Below, piece after piece: positions 42,264-49,982 of a stretch of DNA of 64,000 bases (position 1 is its first letter; every line of letters begins with the position of its first letter). The translations under genes and the position numbers were made by a program. Under the pieces are notes generated by a model. It did not search any database. It had not been told where the DNA came from and was given only the letters and a program-made list of their open reading frames with translations. Origin of the DNA: Streptomyces uncialis (GTDB taxonomy: Bacteria > Actinomycetota > Actinomycetes > Streptomycetales > Streptomycetaceae); the NCBI RefSeq assembly GCF_036250755.1, contig NZ_CP109583.1:2232001-2296000 (forward strand), read 5' to 3'.

Positions 42264-42535
42264 TCATCGCCGCACCTCCGCCCAGACGGCCTTGCCCAGC
42301 GGCCTCGCGTCGACACCCCACCGGGCCGACAGCACGTCGAGCAGGAGGAGACCGCGCCCACGGGTGCCCGGTGCGGCGTTCCGGCGGCGCCGTGGACGGC
42401 GTCGCGAATGATCCATCACCTCCACCCGCGTCCGGGACTCGTCGGCGTCGATGACGACGTGTACGGCGTCCCCCGGACGGGACCCGTACCGCACGGCGTT
42501 GGTCACCAGCTCGCGGCAGCAGCAGGGCGGGTGCG
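42264..42535 (-). pseudogene. HATPase_c anti-sigma-type protein, 5' end deleted
   Basis: The N box (RELVTNAVRYGSRPG), G1 region (RVEVMDHS) and G2 (GTRGRGLLLLDVLSARWGVD, KAVWAEV) are intact, but everything before the N box (about 45-55 residues) is missing and no start codon with a ribosome binding site precedes it. Upstream frame ends at a stop near 42575. In whiJ/abaA-type loci such a kinase gene is usually divergent from an XRE regulator gene; that partner has also lost its 5' part here. Confidence 0.7.
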
Positions 42536-42679
42536 TTACCGGTGCCGGCCCGTGGTCGTTGCCATTGCTGGATCATGTGTCCCTTTCGAGCGGGTGCCAC
42601 GCCATGCCCGGCACGCCGCTTCACGCGTCGACACAGGCCCTCTTCTCGCGGCCGGCGCCACCTACCCTGCTGGGGCGCT

Positions 42680-42814
42680 GGGGGGTACCACGACAAGATG
42701 GCCGAGTCATCACAGTACGAGCGCGCGTTCGCGGGTATCTGGTCAGTGGCACTCGACGAGGACGCGACACTCCGCGTCCTCGCGGACGGAGCAAGGAGAT
42801 ACAGGGAGTCATGA
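42680..42814 (+). pseudogene. C-terminal remnant of a whiJ/Scr1-type XRE regulator (DUF5753 end)
   Basis: The frame ending at 42814 reads KMAESSQYERAFAGIWSVAL then TLRVLADGARRYRES, typical of the last 40 residues of DUF5753 regulators. The helix-turn-helix and most of DUF5753 are absent. Its stop overlaps the DUF397 start (ATGA), the normal junction in these pairs. Confidence 0.65.
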
Positions 42815-42993
42815 GTCAGGAATGGGTGAAGTCGTCGTACAGCAGCGGGCAGGCCAACTGCGTTGAGGTACGCCTCGGGGAGTCGGTGGCCCAGCGGGAC
42901 AGCAAGCAGGCGGCAGGACCGGTGATCATGCACACCCATGAGGGGTGGCGGACGTTCGTGACGAGCCTGCGTCGCGGCGACCTCGCCTCGTAG
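42811..42993 (+). CDS. DUF397 protein (AbaA-ORFD/Scr3-type partner)
   Basis: 60 residues, complete: WVKSSYSSGQANCVEVRLGE at the start, VAQRDSKQ in the middle and GWRTFVTSLRRGDLA at the end. DUF397 proteins work with whiJ-type XRE/DUF5753 regulators, forming antitoxin-like or developmental-control pairs (e.g. the bldB/whiJ/abaA families). Its regulator is reduced to a fragment just upstream, so it is either an orphan relic or serves an unlinked partner. Confidence 0.9.
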   Translation: MSQEWVKSSYSSGQANCVEVRLGESVAQRDSKQAAGPVIMHTHEGWRTFVTSLRRGDLAS

Positions 42994-43023
42994 CGGCGGT
43001 GCGGCCGGACCCGCGCGACGAAA

Positions 43024-43057
43024 CGCCCCCAGCGCGGCCGTAGCCGCACCGGGGGCG
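43024..43057 (+). terminator. Two-part hairpin after DUF397
   Basis: CGCCCCC (43024-43030) pairs with GGGGGCG (43051-43057) around an inner GCGGC/GCCGC stem. Confidence 0.6.
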
Positions 43058-43116
43058 TACTCCATGGACGCGAGGGGCCCCGTGACCTGCCCGGACGGGC
43101 TCCGTACCCTTGCCCC

Positions 43117-43686
43117 ATGAGCATCTCCGTGACCACGTGGTCCCTGGAACAGACCGCCCCGGGGGACCTGGTCCCGGCGAAGGAGCCCGACGGCGACGTC
43201 CGGATCGTCCGCGCCGAGGTCCCGTCCCCGGAATTCAGCCGTTTCCTGTACACCGCCGTGGGCGGTGACATCCGCTGGACGGACCTGCTGCCCCGGACGT
43301 ACGCCGAGTGGCGGCGGCATCTGGAGCGGCCGGGCACGGAGACGTGGGTCGCCTACGAGCGGGGCACCCCGGCGGGGTACGTGGAGCTCCAGGCCCAGGA
43401 ACACGGTTCGGTGGAGATCGTGTACTTCGGCTTGATCCCGGCGTTCCGGGGCCGCAGGATCGGGGGTCATCTGCTGACGTACGGCACGGCCCGCGCCTGG
43501 GATCTGGCGGACCGCTGGCCCGGTCTGCCCCCGACCGACCGGGTCTGGCTGCACACCTGCAGCAAGGACGGGGAGCACGCCCTGGGCAACTACCAGCGGC
43601 GGGGCTTCCGGCTCTTCGACACCCGCGTCGAGGAGGAGCGGGACGTGGCGACGCCGGGGCCCTGGCCGGCCGCCGGACCGTACTGA
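43117..43686 (+). CDS. GNAT-family N-acetyltransferase
   Basis: 189 residues from ATG 43117. The acetyl-CoA site is visible: VEIVYFGLIPAFRGRRIGGH (motif A, with the R-X-X-G-X-G/A-type loop as RGRRIGG) and the later SKDGEHALGNYQRRGFRLFD (motif B), common in actinobacterial GNAT proteins. Substrate unknown. It stands alone upstream of the sulfur cluster, with a hairpin terminator at 43711-43734. Confidence 0.88.
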   Translation: MSISVTTWSLEQTAPGDLVPAKEPDGDVRIVRAEVPSPEFSRFLYTAVGGDIRWTDLLPRTYAEWRRHLERPGTETWVAYERGTPAGYVELQAQEHGSVEIVYFGLIPAFRGRRIGGHLLTYGTARAWDLADRWPGLPPTDRVWLHTCSKDGEHALGNYQRRGFRLFDTRVEEERDVATPGPWPAAGPY

Positions 43687-43710
43687 CCTGCGAGGACGCC
43701 GAACGACCCC

Positions 43711-43734
43711 GCGGGGCGCGCCCTGGCGCCCCGC
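43711..43734 (+). terminator. Hairpin terminator after the GNAT gene
   Basis: GCGGGGCGC (43711-43719) pairs exactly with GCGCCCCGC (43726-43734) over six bases, 25 bp after the stop codon. Confidence 0.7.
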
Positions 43735-43836
43735 GCCATGTGACCCACACCACCCTCGTCTCACGATGCGGGACCAGGGTGTCCACATCTCGGATAACGC
43801 TGGACCGGCCCGACAACCCCGTGCCACGCTTCCGCC

Positions 43837-43920
43837 ATGCCTTCCGCTGGAATCCCCTTGGTGAGTCGACGTCATGTCGACCTCGGCCGCGTGTCCAGCG
43901 CCATCTGTCCGGCGCGCTGA
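43837..43920 (+). CDS. Cys-containing leader peptide of the sulfur-assimilation operon
   Basis: 27 residues from ATG 43837: MPSAGIPL then VSRRHVDLGRVSSAICPAR. The VSRRHVDLGR-SSAIC pattern is the hallmark of the short 'putative leader peptides' found upstream of sulfur genes in Streptomyces (family knowledge). The single Cys codon sits five codons before the stop. Stalling when Cys-tRNA is scarce would change translation or readthrough of the downstream genes. The next gene begins 174 bp later; the gap may hold the responding RNA structure. Confidence 0.8.
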   Translation: MPSAGIPLVSRRHVDLGRVSSAICPAR

Positions 43921-44093
43921 CCGCTCTCCGCAAGCCGTCGCACAGCCGTCCCCCCACCCGCAGCACCTCACGTCACCGCTGACGTCTTCCTCGAACGCAA
44001 CTGCGCAGCGCAGCGCACGGATGCACACATCCGTGCCCTTCCCGTATGCGCAGGCAAGAGCCGCATTCCTGCCTGTCCGAAGGACGTATACCC

Positions 44094-45803
44094 ATGGTCT
44101 CCACGGCCTCGACGCCGCCGCAGAAGCCCGCCGCAGCCGCGCCCCGCCGCAAGGTGAGCCGTCACCGCGGTGAGGGCCAGTGGGCCAAGGGGCACTACAC
44201 CCCGCTGAACGGCAACGAGCAGTTCAAGAAGGACGACGACGGTCTCAATGTGCGGACCCGCATCGAGACGATCTACTCCAAGGCCGGTTTCGACTCGATC
44301 GACCCCAACGACCTCCGGGGACGCATGCGTTGGTGGGGTCTGTACACCCAGCGCAAGCCCGGGATCGACGGCGGCAAGACCGCGATCCTGGAGCCCGAGG
44401 AGCTGGACGACAAGTACTTCATGATGCGCGTGCGCATCGACGGCGGACGGCTCAGCACCCAGCAGCTGCGGGTGATCGGTGAGATCTCCCAGGAGTTCGC
44501 GCGCGGCACCGCCGACCTCACCGACCGGCAGAACGTCCAGTACCACTGGATCCGGATCGAGGACGTCCCGGAGATCTGGCGGCGGCTGGAAGCGGTCGGT
44601 CTGTCCAGCACCGAGGCGTGCGGCGACACCCCGCGGGTGATCCTCGGTTCGCCCGTCGCGGGCATCGCCGAGGAGGAGATCATCGACGGCACCCCCGCCA
44701 TCGAGGAGATCTACCGCCGGATCGTGGGCAACAAGGACTTCTCCAACCTGCCCCGCAAGTTCAAGTCCGCGGTCTCCGGCTCACCGCTGCTCGACGTGGC
44801 GCACGAGATCAACGACATCGCCTTCGTCGGGGTCGAACACCCCGAGCTGGGACCCGGCTTCGACGTCTGGGTCGGCGGCGGGCTGTCCACCAACCCCAAG
44901 CTCGGTGTCCGGCTGGGCACCTGGGTGTCCCTGGACGACGTCCCGGACGTCTACGAGGGCGTCATCTCGATCTTCCGCGACCACGGCTTCCGCCGGCTGC
45001 GGACCCGCGCCCGGCTGAAGTTCCTCGTGGCCGACTGGGGCGCGGAGAAGTTCCGCCAGGTCCTGGAGGACGAGTACCTGCTGCGCAAGCTGCACGACGG
45101 GCCCGCGCCCGAACAGCCCGTGGAGCGCTGGCGCGACCATGTCGGCGTCCACCGCCAGAAGGACGGCCGCTACTACATCGGTTTCGCGCCGCGCGTCGGC
45201 CGGGTGGACGGCACGATCCTCACCAAGATCGCCCAACTCGCCGAGGACCACGGCTCGGGACGCCTGCGGACCACCGCCGAGCAGAAGATGATCGTCCTCG
45301 ACATCACGGAGGACCGGGTCGACTCGGTGGTCGCCGCGCTCGAAGCGCTGGACCTGCGGGTCACCCCGTCCCCGTTCCGCCGCGGCACCATGGCGTGCAC
45401 GGGCATCGAGTACTGCAAGCTCGCCATCGTCGAGACCAAGGCGCGTGCCGCGTCCCTCATCGACGAGCTGGAGCGCAGACTGCCCGAGTTCGAGGAGCCG
45501 CTGACCATCAACCTCAACGGCTGCCCCAACGCCTGTGCCCGTATCCAGGTGGCGGACATCGGTCTCAAGGGACAGCTCGTCCTGGACGACGACGGCAACC
45601 AGGTCGAGGGCTACCAGGTGCACCTCGGCGGCGCGCTCGGTCTGGAGGCCGGGTTCGGCCGCAAGGTGCGCGGGCTCAAGGTCACCTCCAGCGAACTTCC
45701 CGACTATGTCGAGCGTGTGGTGCGACGGTTCGAGGCGGAGCGCGAGGACGGCGAGCGGTTCGCCACCTGGGTGACCCGTGCCTCCGAGGAGGCACTGTCA
45801 TGA
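44094..45803 (+). CDS. Ferredoxin-sulfite reductase (siroheme, 4Fe-4S)
   Basis: 569 residues from ATG 44094. The two-fold nitrite/sulfite reductase repeats are present: DLTDRQNVQYHWIRIEDVPE in the first half and the cluster Cys in TMACTGIEYCKLAIVETK and NLNGCPNACARIQVADIG, which bind the bridged 4Fe-4S and siroheme. It reduces sulfite to sulfide with electrons from ferredoxin in the cytoplasm. It opens a tightly overlapping operon; the next genes supply the sulfite, and the chelatase at 52.9 kb would make its siroheme. Nitrite reductases look similar, but the cys-gene context favours sulfite. Confidence 0.94.
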   Translation: MVSTASTPPQKPAAAAPRRKVSRHRGEGQWAKGHYTPLNGNEQFKKDDDGLNVRTRIETIYSKAGFDSIDPNDLRGRMRWWGLYTQRKPGIDGGKTAILEPEELDDKYFMMRVRIDGGRLSTQQLRVIGEISQEFARGTADLTDRQNVQYHWIRIEDVPEIWRRLEAVGLSSTEACGDTPRVILGSPVAGIAEEEIIDGTPAIEEIYRRIVGNKDFSNLPRKFKSAVSGSPLLDVAHEINDIAFVGVEHPELGPGFDVWVGGGLSTNPKLGVRLGTWVSLDDVPDVYEGVISIFRDHGFRRLRTRARLKFLVADWGAEKFRQVLEDEYLLRKLHDGPAPEQPVERWRDHVGVHRQKDGRYYIGFAPRVGRVDGTILTKIAQLAEDHGSGRLRTTAEQKMIVLDITEDRVDSVVAALEALDLRVTPSPFRRGTMACTGIEYCKLAIVETKARAASLIDELERRLPEFEEPLTINLNGCPNACARIQVADIGLKGQLVLDDDGNQVEGYQVHLGGALGLEAGFGRKVRGLKVTSSELPDYVERVVRRFEAEREDGERFATWVTRASEEALS

Positions 45804-45979
45804 GCGAGCGCGCGGCACCCTTCCACTGCCCCTACTGCGGCGACGAGGATCTGCGTCCCAACGAGCAGGGCCACGGCGCCTGGGAATGCGCGGCGTGCAG
45901 CCGCGCCTTTCAGTTGAAGTTCCTCGGGTTGCTCTCCCGGGGACTTCGACGGCAGGACAGCGGAGGGGACGAGATATGA
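45800..45979 (+). CDS. Small zinc-ribbon protein in the cys operon
   Basis: 59 residues. ATG 45800 overlaps the sulfite reductase stop (ATGA) and its own stop overlaps the next start (ATGA). FHCPYCGDEDLRP and WECAACSRAF give two CX2C pairs, a rubredoxin-like or zinc-ribbon fold, followed by a short basic tail. A protein of this type is commonly present at this spot in Streptomyces sulfur operons. It may help assemble or feed electrons to the reductase (inference). Confidence 0.85.
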   Translation: MSERAAPFHCPYCGDEDLRPNEQGHGAWECAACSRAFQLKFLGLLSRGLRRQDSGGDEI

Positions 45980-46755
45980 CGGCCACTCAGACCTCGGATC
46001 AGCGCGACACGGAAGGCCACCATCCGGACGGCCACCGCAGCGGAGGACCGGCCGGTCCGCCCACCGGCCGGGACGCCGAACTGAAGGCCCTCGCCGAGCG
46101 GGCCGGACGCGAACTGGAGGACGCCCCCGCGCTCGACGTCCTCACCTGGGCCACCACCACCTTCGGCCCCCGGTTCTGCGTCACCTCCTCGATGGAGGAC
46201 GCGGTCGTCGCCCATCTCGCCGCCCGCGCCATGCCCGGTGTGGACGTCGTCTTCCTCGACACCGGCTACCACTTCCCCGAGACCATCGGCACCCGGGACG
46301 CGGTCGAGGTCGTGATGGACGTCAACCTCATCACCCTCACCCCCCGCCGCACCGTCGCCGAACAGGACGCCGAGCACGGCCCGCGGCTGCACGACCGCGA
46401 CCCGGACCTCTGCTGCGCGCTGCGCAAGGTCAAGCCGCTGGAGGAGGGCCTGACCCACTACGACGCGTGGGCGACGGGACTGCGCCGCGACGAGTCCCCG
46501 ACCCGGGCGAACACCCCGGTCGTCGGCTGGGACGCCAAGCGCCGCAAGGTGAAGGTCTCCCCCATCGCCCGCTGGACGCAGGACGACGTGGACCGGTACG
46601 TGACCGAGCACGGCGTGCTCACCAACCCCCTGCTCATGGACGGCTACGCCTCCGTCGGCTGCGCGCCCTGCACCCGCCGGGTCCTGGCGGGCGAGGACGC
46701 CCGTACGGGCCGCTGGGCGGGCCGCGCCAAGACCGAGTGCGGGCTGCACGGATGA
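45976..46755 (+). CDS. cysH: Assimilatory adenylylsulfate (APS) reductase
   Basis: 259 residues from ATG 45976. The PP-loop-type fold has VTSSMEDAVVAHLAA and FLDTGYHFPET. The 4Fe-4S Cys are in DLCCALRKVKPLEE and VGCAPCTRRV, which mark the APS-using branch and not the PAPS-using one. The catalytic Cys is in the C-terminal ECGLHG. It reduces APS to sulfite with thioredoxin. The first 45 residues are polar and variable. It overlaps both neighbours by four bases. Confidence 0.94.
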   Translation: MTATQTSDQRDTEGHHPDGHRSGGPAGPPTGRDAELKALAERAGRELEDAPALDVLTWATTTFGPRFCVTSSMEDAVVAHLAARAMPGVDVVFLDTGYHFPETIGTRDAVEVVMDVNLITLTPRRTVAEQDAEHGPRLHDRDPDLCCALRKVKPLEEGLTHYDAWATGLRRDESPTRANTPVVGWDAKRRKVKVSPIARWTQDDVDRYVTEHGVLTNPLLMDGYASVGCAPCTRRVLAGEDARTGRWAGRAKTECGLHG

Positions 46756-47351
46756 CCGCCCCCACCCAGGGCGCCCCCACCCCCCAGGAGGAGAACCACA
46801 GTGCCGAGGAGAACGACGTGACGGGAGCCACCGTCTGGCTCACGGGCCTGCCCAGCGCGGGCAAGACCACGATCGCGTACGCGCTGGCCGACCGGCTGCG
46901 CGCCGCGGGCCGCCGGGTCGAGGTGCTCGACGGTGACGAGATCCGTGAGTTCCTCTCCGCGGGCCTCGGCTTCAGCCGCGAGGACCGGCACACCAACGTC
47001 CAGCGCATCGCCTTCGTCGCCGAACTCCTCGCCTCCCACGGCGTGCTCGCGCTGGTGCCGGTGATCGCGCCGTACGCCGACAGCCGGGACGCCGTACGCA
47101 AGCGGCACCAGGCGGCGGGTACCACCTATGTCGAGGTGCATGTGGCCACCCCCGTGGACGTGTGCTCCGTACGCGATGTGAAGGGCCTGTACGCCAAGCA
47201 GGCGGCGGGCGAGATCTCCGGACTGACCGGGGTGGACGACCCGTACGAGGAGCCCGAGGCGCCCGATCTGCGGATCGAGTCGCAGGACCAGACCGTGCAG
47301 GAGTCCGCGGCGGCGCTGCACGCGCTGCTCACCGAGAGGGGTCTGGCATGA
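46752..47351 (+). CDS. cysC: Adenylylsulfate kinase
   Basis: 199 residues from ATG 46752; an internal GTG at 46818 after GGAGGAGAA-type sequence would start right before the conserved GATVWLTG. P-loop GLPSAGKTT, then the APS-binding DGDEIREFLSAGLGFSREDR and IAPYADSRDAVR, and VKGLYAKQAAGEISGLTGVD. It makes PAPS from APS. Its presence with an APS reductase means PAPS is probably for sulfotransferases or control of APS level and not the only reduction path. Confidence 0.92.
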   Translation: MTAPTQGAPTPQEENHSAEENDVTGATVWLTGLPSAGKTTIAYALADRLRAAGRRVEVLDGDEIREFLSAGLGFSREDRHTNVQRIAFVAELLASHGVLALVPVIAPYADSRDAVRKRHQAAGTTYVEVHVATPVDVCSVRDVKGLYAKQAAGEISGLTGVDDPYEEPEAPDLRIESQDQTVQESAAALHALLTERGLA

Positions 47352-48337
47352 CACCGACCGCGACCACGGCCCGCGGCGAGCACGGCAGCCACGGCGAGCA
47401 CGGCGGCCACCGCGCACCGGCGCCGGCGCAGACACGGAGCCCGTACGCGCTGTCGCACCTGGACGCGCTGGAGTCCGAGGCCGTCCATATCTTCCGCGAG
47501 GTGGCGGGCGAGTTCGAACGGCCGGTGGTCCTGTTCTCCGGCGGCAAGGACTCCATCGTCATGCTGCATCTGGCGCTGAAGGCGTTCGCCCCCGCGGCCG
47601 TGCCGTTCACGCTGCTGCACGTCGACACCGGGCACAACTTCCCCGAGGTCCTCGACTACCGCGACCGGACGGTGGCCCGGCACGGACTGCGGCTGCACAT
47701 CGCGTCCGTGCAGGACTACATCGACCGCGGGGTGCTGCGCGAACGCCCGGACGGCACCCGCAACCCCCTCCAGACCGTGCCGCTGACCGAGGCCATCCAG
47801 CAGCACCGCTTCGACGCCGTGTTCGGCGGCGGACGGCGCGACGAGGAGAAGGCCCGCGCCAAGGAGCGGGTGTTCTCGCTGCGCGACGAGTTCTCCCAGT
47901 GGGACCCGCGCCGTCAGCGCCCCGAGCTGTGGCAGCTCTACAACGGCCGGCACGCGCCCGGTGAGCACGTCCGGGTGTTCCCGCTGTCCAACTGGACCGA
48001 GCTGGACGTGTGGCAGTACATCGCCCGGGAGTCGATCGAGCTGCCGCGGATCTACTTCGCCCACGAGCGCGAGGTGTTCCAGCGCTCCGGTATGTGGCTG
48101 ACCCCCGGCGAATGGGGCGGCCCGAAGGACGGCGAACCGCTGGAGCGCCGGCTGGTGCGCTACCGCACCGTCGGGGACATGTCCTGCACCGGAGCCGTCG
48201 ACTCGGACGCGGTCACGCTCGACGCCGTGATCACGGAGATCGCCGCGTCCCGGCTCACCGAGCGGGGTGCCACCCGCGCCGACGACAAGATGTCCGAGGC
48301 CGCGATGGAAGACCGCAAGCGCGAGGGGTACTTCTAG
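47348..48337 (+). CDS. cysD: Sulfate adenylyltransferase subunit 2
   Basis: 329 residues from ATG 47348, overlapping cysC by four bases. The ATP-pyrophosphatase motif is VVLFSGGKDSIVMLHLALKA; further signatures are HVDTGHNFPEVLDYRD, FGGGRRDEEKARAKER and the C-terminal MSEAAMEDRKREGYF. With CysN it forms APS from sulfate and ATP, driven by GTP hydrolysis. The N-terminus is His/Gly-rich (GEHGSHGEHGGHRAP), an unusual short metal-binding-looking stretch. Confidence 0.95.
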   Translation: MTPTATTARGEHGSHGEHGGHRAPAPAQTRSPYALSHLDALESEAVHIFREVAGEFERPVVLFSGGKDSIVMLHLALKAFAPAAVPFTLLHVDTGHNFPEVLDYRDRTVARHGLRLHIASVQDYIDRGVLRERPDGTRNPLQTVPLTEAIQQHRFDAVFGGGRRDEEKARAKERVFSLRDEFSQWDPRRQRPELWQLYNGRHAPGEHVRVFPLSNWTELDVWQYIARESIELPRIYFAHEREVFQRSGMWLTPGEWGGPKDGEPLERRLVRYRTVGDMSCTGAVDSDAVTLDAVITEIAASRLTERGATRADDKMSEAAMEDRKREGYF

Positions 48338-48339
48338 CC

Positions 48340-49698
48340 ATGACGAACAGCACTGCCACCACGGACCCGTTCGCCGGTCTCGCGGCGACGACCCTGCTGC
48401 GCTTCGCGACCGCCGGTTCCGTGGACGACGGCAAGTCGACGCTGGTGGGGCGGCTGCTGCACGACTCCAAGTCGGTCCTCACCGACCAGCTGGAGGCCGT
48501 CGCGCACGCCTCCCTCAGCCGTGGCCAGGAGACCCCCGACCTGGCGCTGCTCACCGACGGCCTGCGCGCCGAACGGGAGCAGGGCATCACCATCGACGTG
48601 GCGTACCGCTACTTCGCGACCCCGCGCAGACGGTTCATCCTCGCGGACACCCCGGGCCATGTGCAGTACACCCGGAACATGGTCACCGGCGCGTCCACCG
48701 CCGAGCTGACGGTGATCCTGGTGGACGCCCGCAACGGCGTGGTCGAGCAGACCCGGCGGCACGCGGCCATCGCGGCCCTGCTGCGGGTGCCGCACGTCGT
48801 CCTCGCGGTCAACAAGATGGACCTGGTGGACTTCGCCGAGCCCGTCTTCGCGGACATCGCGGAGGAGTTCACCGCGTACGCCACCGAGCTGGGCGTGCCC
48901 GAGGTGACCGCGATCCCGATCTCGGCGCTCACCGGGGACAACGTCGTGGACCCGTCGGCGCGGATGGACTGGTACGGCGGCCCCACGGTGCTGGAGCACC
49001 TGGAGACGGTCCCCGTCAGCCATGACCTGGCCGAGTGCCACGCGCGGCTGCCGGTGCAGTACGTGATCCGGCCGCAGACCGCCGAGCACCCCGACTACCG
49101 GGGGTACGCCGGGCAGATCGCCGCCGGGACGTTCCGGGTCGGCGAGGAGGTCATGGTCCTTCCGTCGGGCCGCACCTCCACGGTCACCGGGATCGATCTG
49201 CTGGGCGTACCGGTGGACGTGGCGTGGACCCCGCAGTCGGTGACGCTGCTGCTGGCGGACGACATCGACATCTCCCGCGGTGACCTCGTCGTCCCGGCGC
49301 GGGACGCGCCGTCGACCACCCGGGACATCGAGGCGACGGTCTGCCATGTCGCGGACATACCGCTCACCGTGGGGCAGCGGGTGCTGCTGAAGCACACGAC
49401 CCGCACGGTCAAGGCGATCGTCCAGGAGATCCCGTCCCGGCTCACGCTGGACGATCTCTCGCAGGCCAGGAACCCGGAGCGGCTGGTCGCCAACGACATC
49501 GGCCGGGTCCGGGTCCGCACCGCCGAACCGCTCGCGCTCGACGCGTACGCGGAGTCACGGCGCACCGGGTCGTTCCTCCTGATCGACCCGGCGGACGGTA
49601 CGACACTCGCCGCCGGAATGGCGGGCGAGTCGTTCGCGGCGACCGGGGCGGCCACGGCCACCGGCACGACGGACGACGAGGAGGGGTGGGACTTCTAG
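48340..49698 (+). CDS. cysN: Sulfate adenylyltransferase subunit 1 (GTPase)
   Basis: 452 residues from ATG 48340, two bases after the cysD stop. EF-Tu-like GTPase motifs: G1 GSVDDGKST, G3 DTPGHVQYTRNM, G4 NKMDLVD, followed by two beta-barrel domains. Residues 70-75 give the effector EQGITID. It hydrolyses GTP to pull APS formation by CysD. There is no fused CysC domain, which agrees with a separate cysC gene. Confidence 0.95.
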   Translation: MTNSTATTDPFAGLAATTLLRFATAGSVDDGKSTLVGRLLHDSKSVLTDQLEAVAHASLSRGQETPDLALLTDGLRAEREQGITIDVAYRYFATPRRRFILADTPGHVQYTRNMVTGASTAELTVILVDARNGVVEQTRRHAAIAALLRVPHVVLAVNKMDLVDFAEPVFADIAEEFTAYATELGVPEVTAIPISALTGDNVVDPSARMDWYGGPTVLEHLETVPVSHDLAECHARLPVQYVIRPQTAEHPDYRGYAGQIAAGTFRVGEEVMVLPSGRTSTVTGIDLLGVPVDVAWTPQSVTLLLADDIDISRGDLVVPARDAPSTTRDIEATVCHVADIPLTVGQRVLLKHTTRTVKAIVQEIPSRLTLDDLSQARNPERLVANDIGRVRVRTAEPLALDAYAESRRTGSFLLIDPADGTTLAAGMAGESFAATGAATATGTTDDEEGWDF

Positions 49699-49982
49699 CG
49701 ATGAGCACGCAGGGGGAGCAGGGGGAGGTGACCGGCAGGATGAACGACACCACGACCACGACCGTGGGTCTGTTCTCCGTCTTCGCGACCTTCGCGAAGG
49801 AGGGGGGCCGCGTCGGCAGCGGCGCACTGGGCAGTGGGCAGGGCGGTGTGGGGCGATGTGCGCGATGACGTACGCGCACCGCTTGCGCGCCCTCACCCCC
49901 CACCCGCCGTGCCGAAAACCCGCCGAATTCCCGGCCACGACTTGAGTACGTGAGCGCCGGGCCGACGAGAGGACCACCTCCC
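49699..49982 (+). other. Gap between cysN and the sulfonate importer with two chained small ORFs
   Basis: A 55-codon frame from ATG 49701 (or 42 codons from ATG 49740, MNDTTTTTVGLFSVFATFAK) stops at 49868, overlapping by ATGA the start of a 26-codon frame at 49865 that contains one Cys codon. Neither has a strong ribosome binding site, but the first directly follows cysN by two bases. They could act as coupled leader ORFs for the importer. Confidence 0.4.
49865..49945 (+). CDS. Candidate second leader peptide, before the sulfonate importer
   Basis: 26 residues: MTYAHRLRALTPHPP then CRKPAEFPATT. It resembles short Cys-bearing leader ORFs near sulfur genes in size, basic character and position 37 bp before the importer's first gene. 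The call rests on position and one Cys codon only. Confidence 0.4.
   Translation: MTYAHRLRALTPHPPCRKPAEFPATT

Noticed and set aside
41167..44028. A 953-codon minus-strand frame
   Set aside because: Covers the GAF regulator, DUF397 and GNAT genes in antisense with no recognisable domain.
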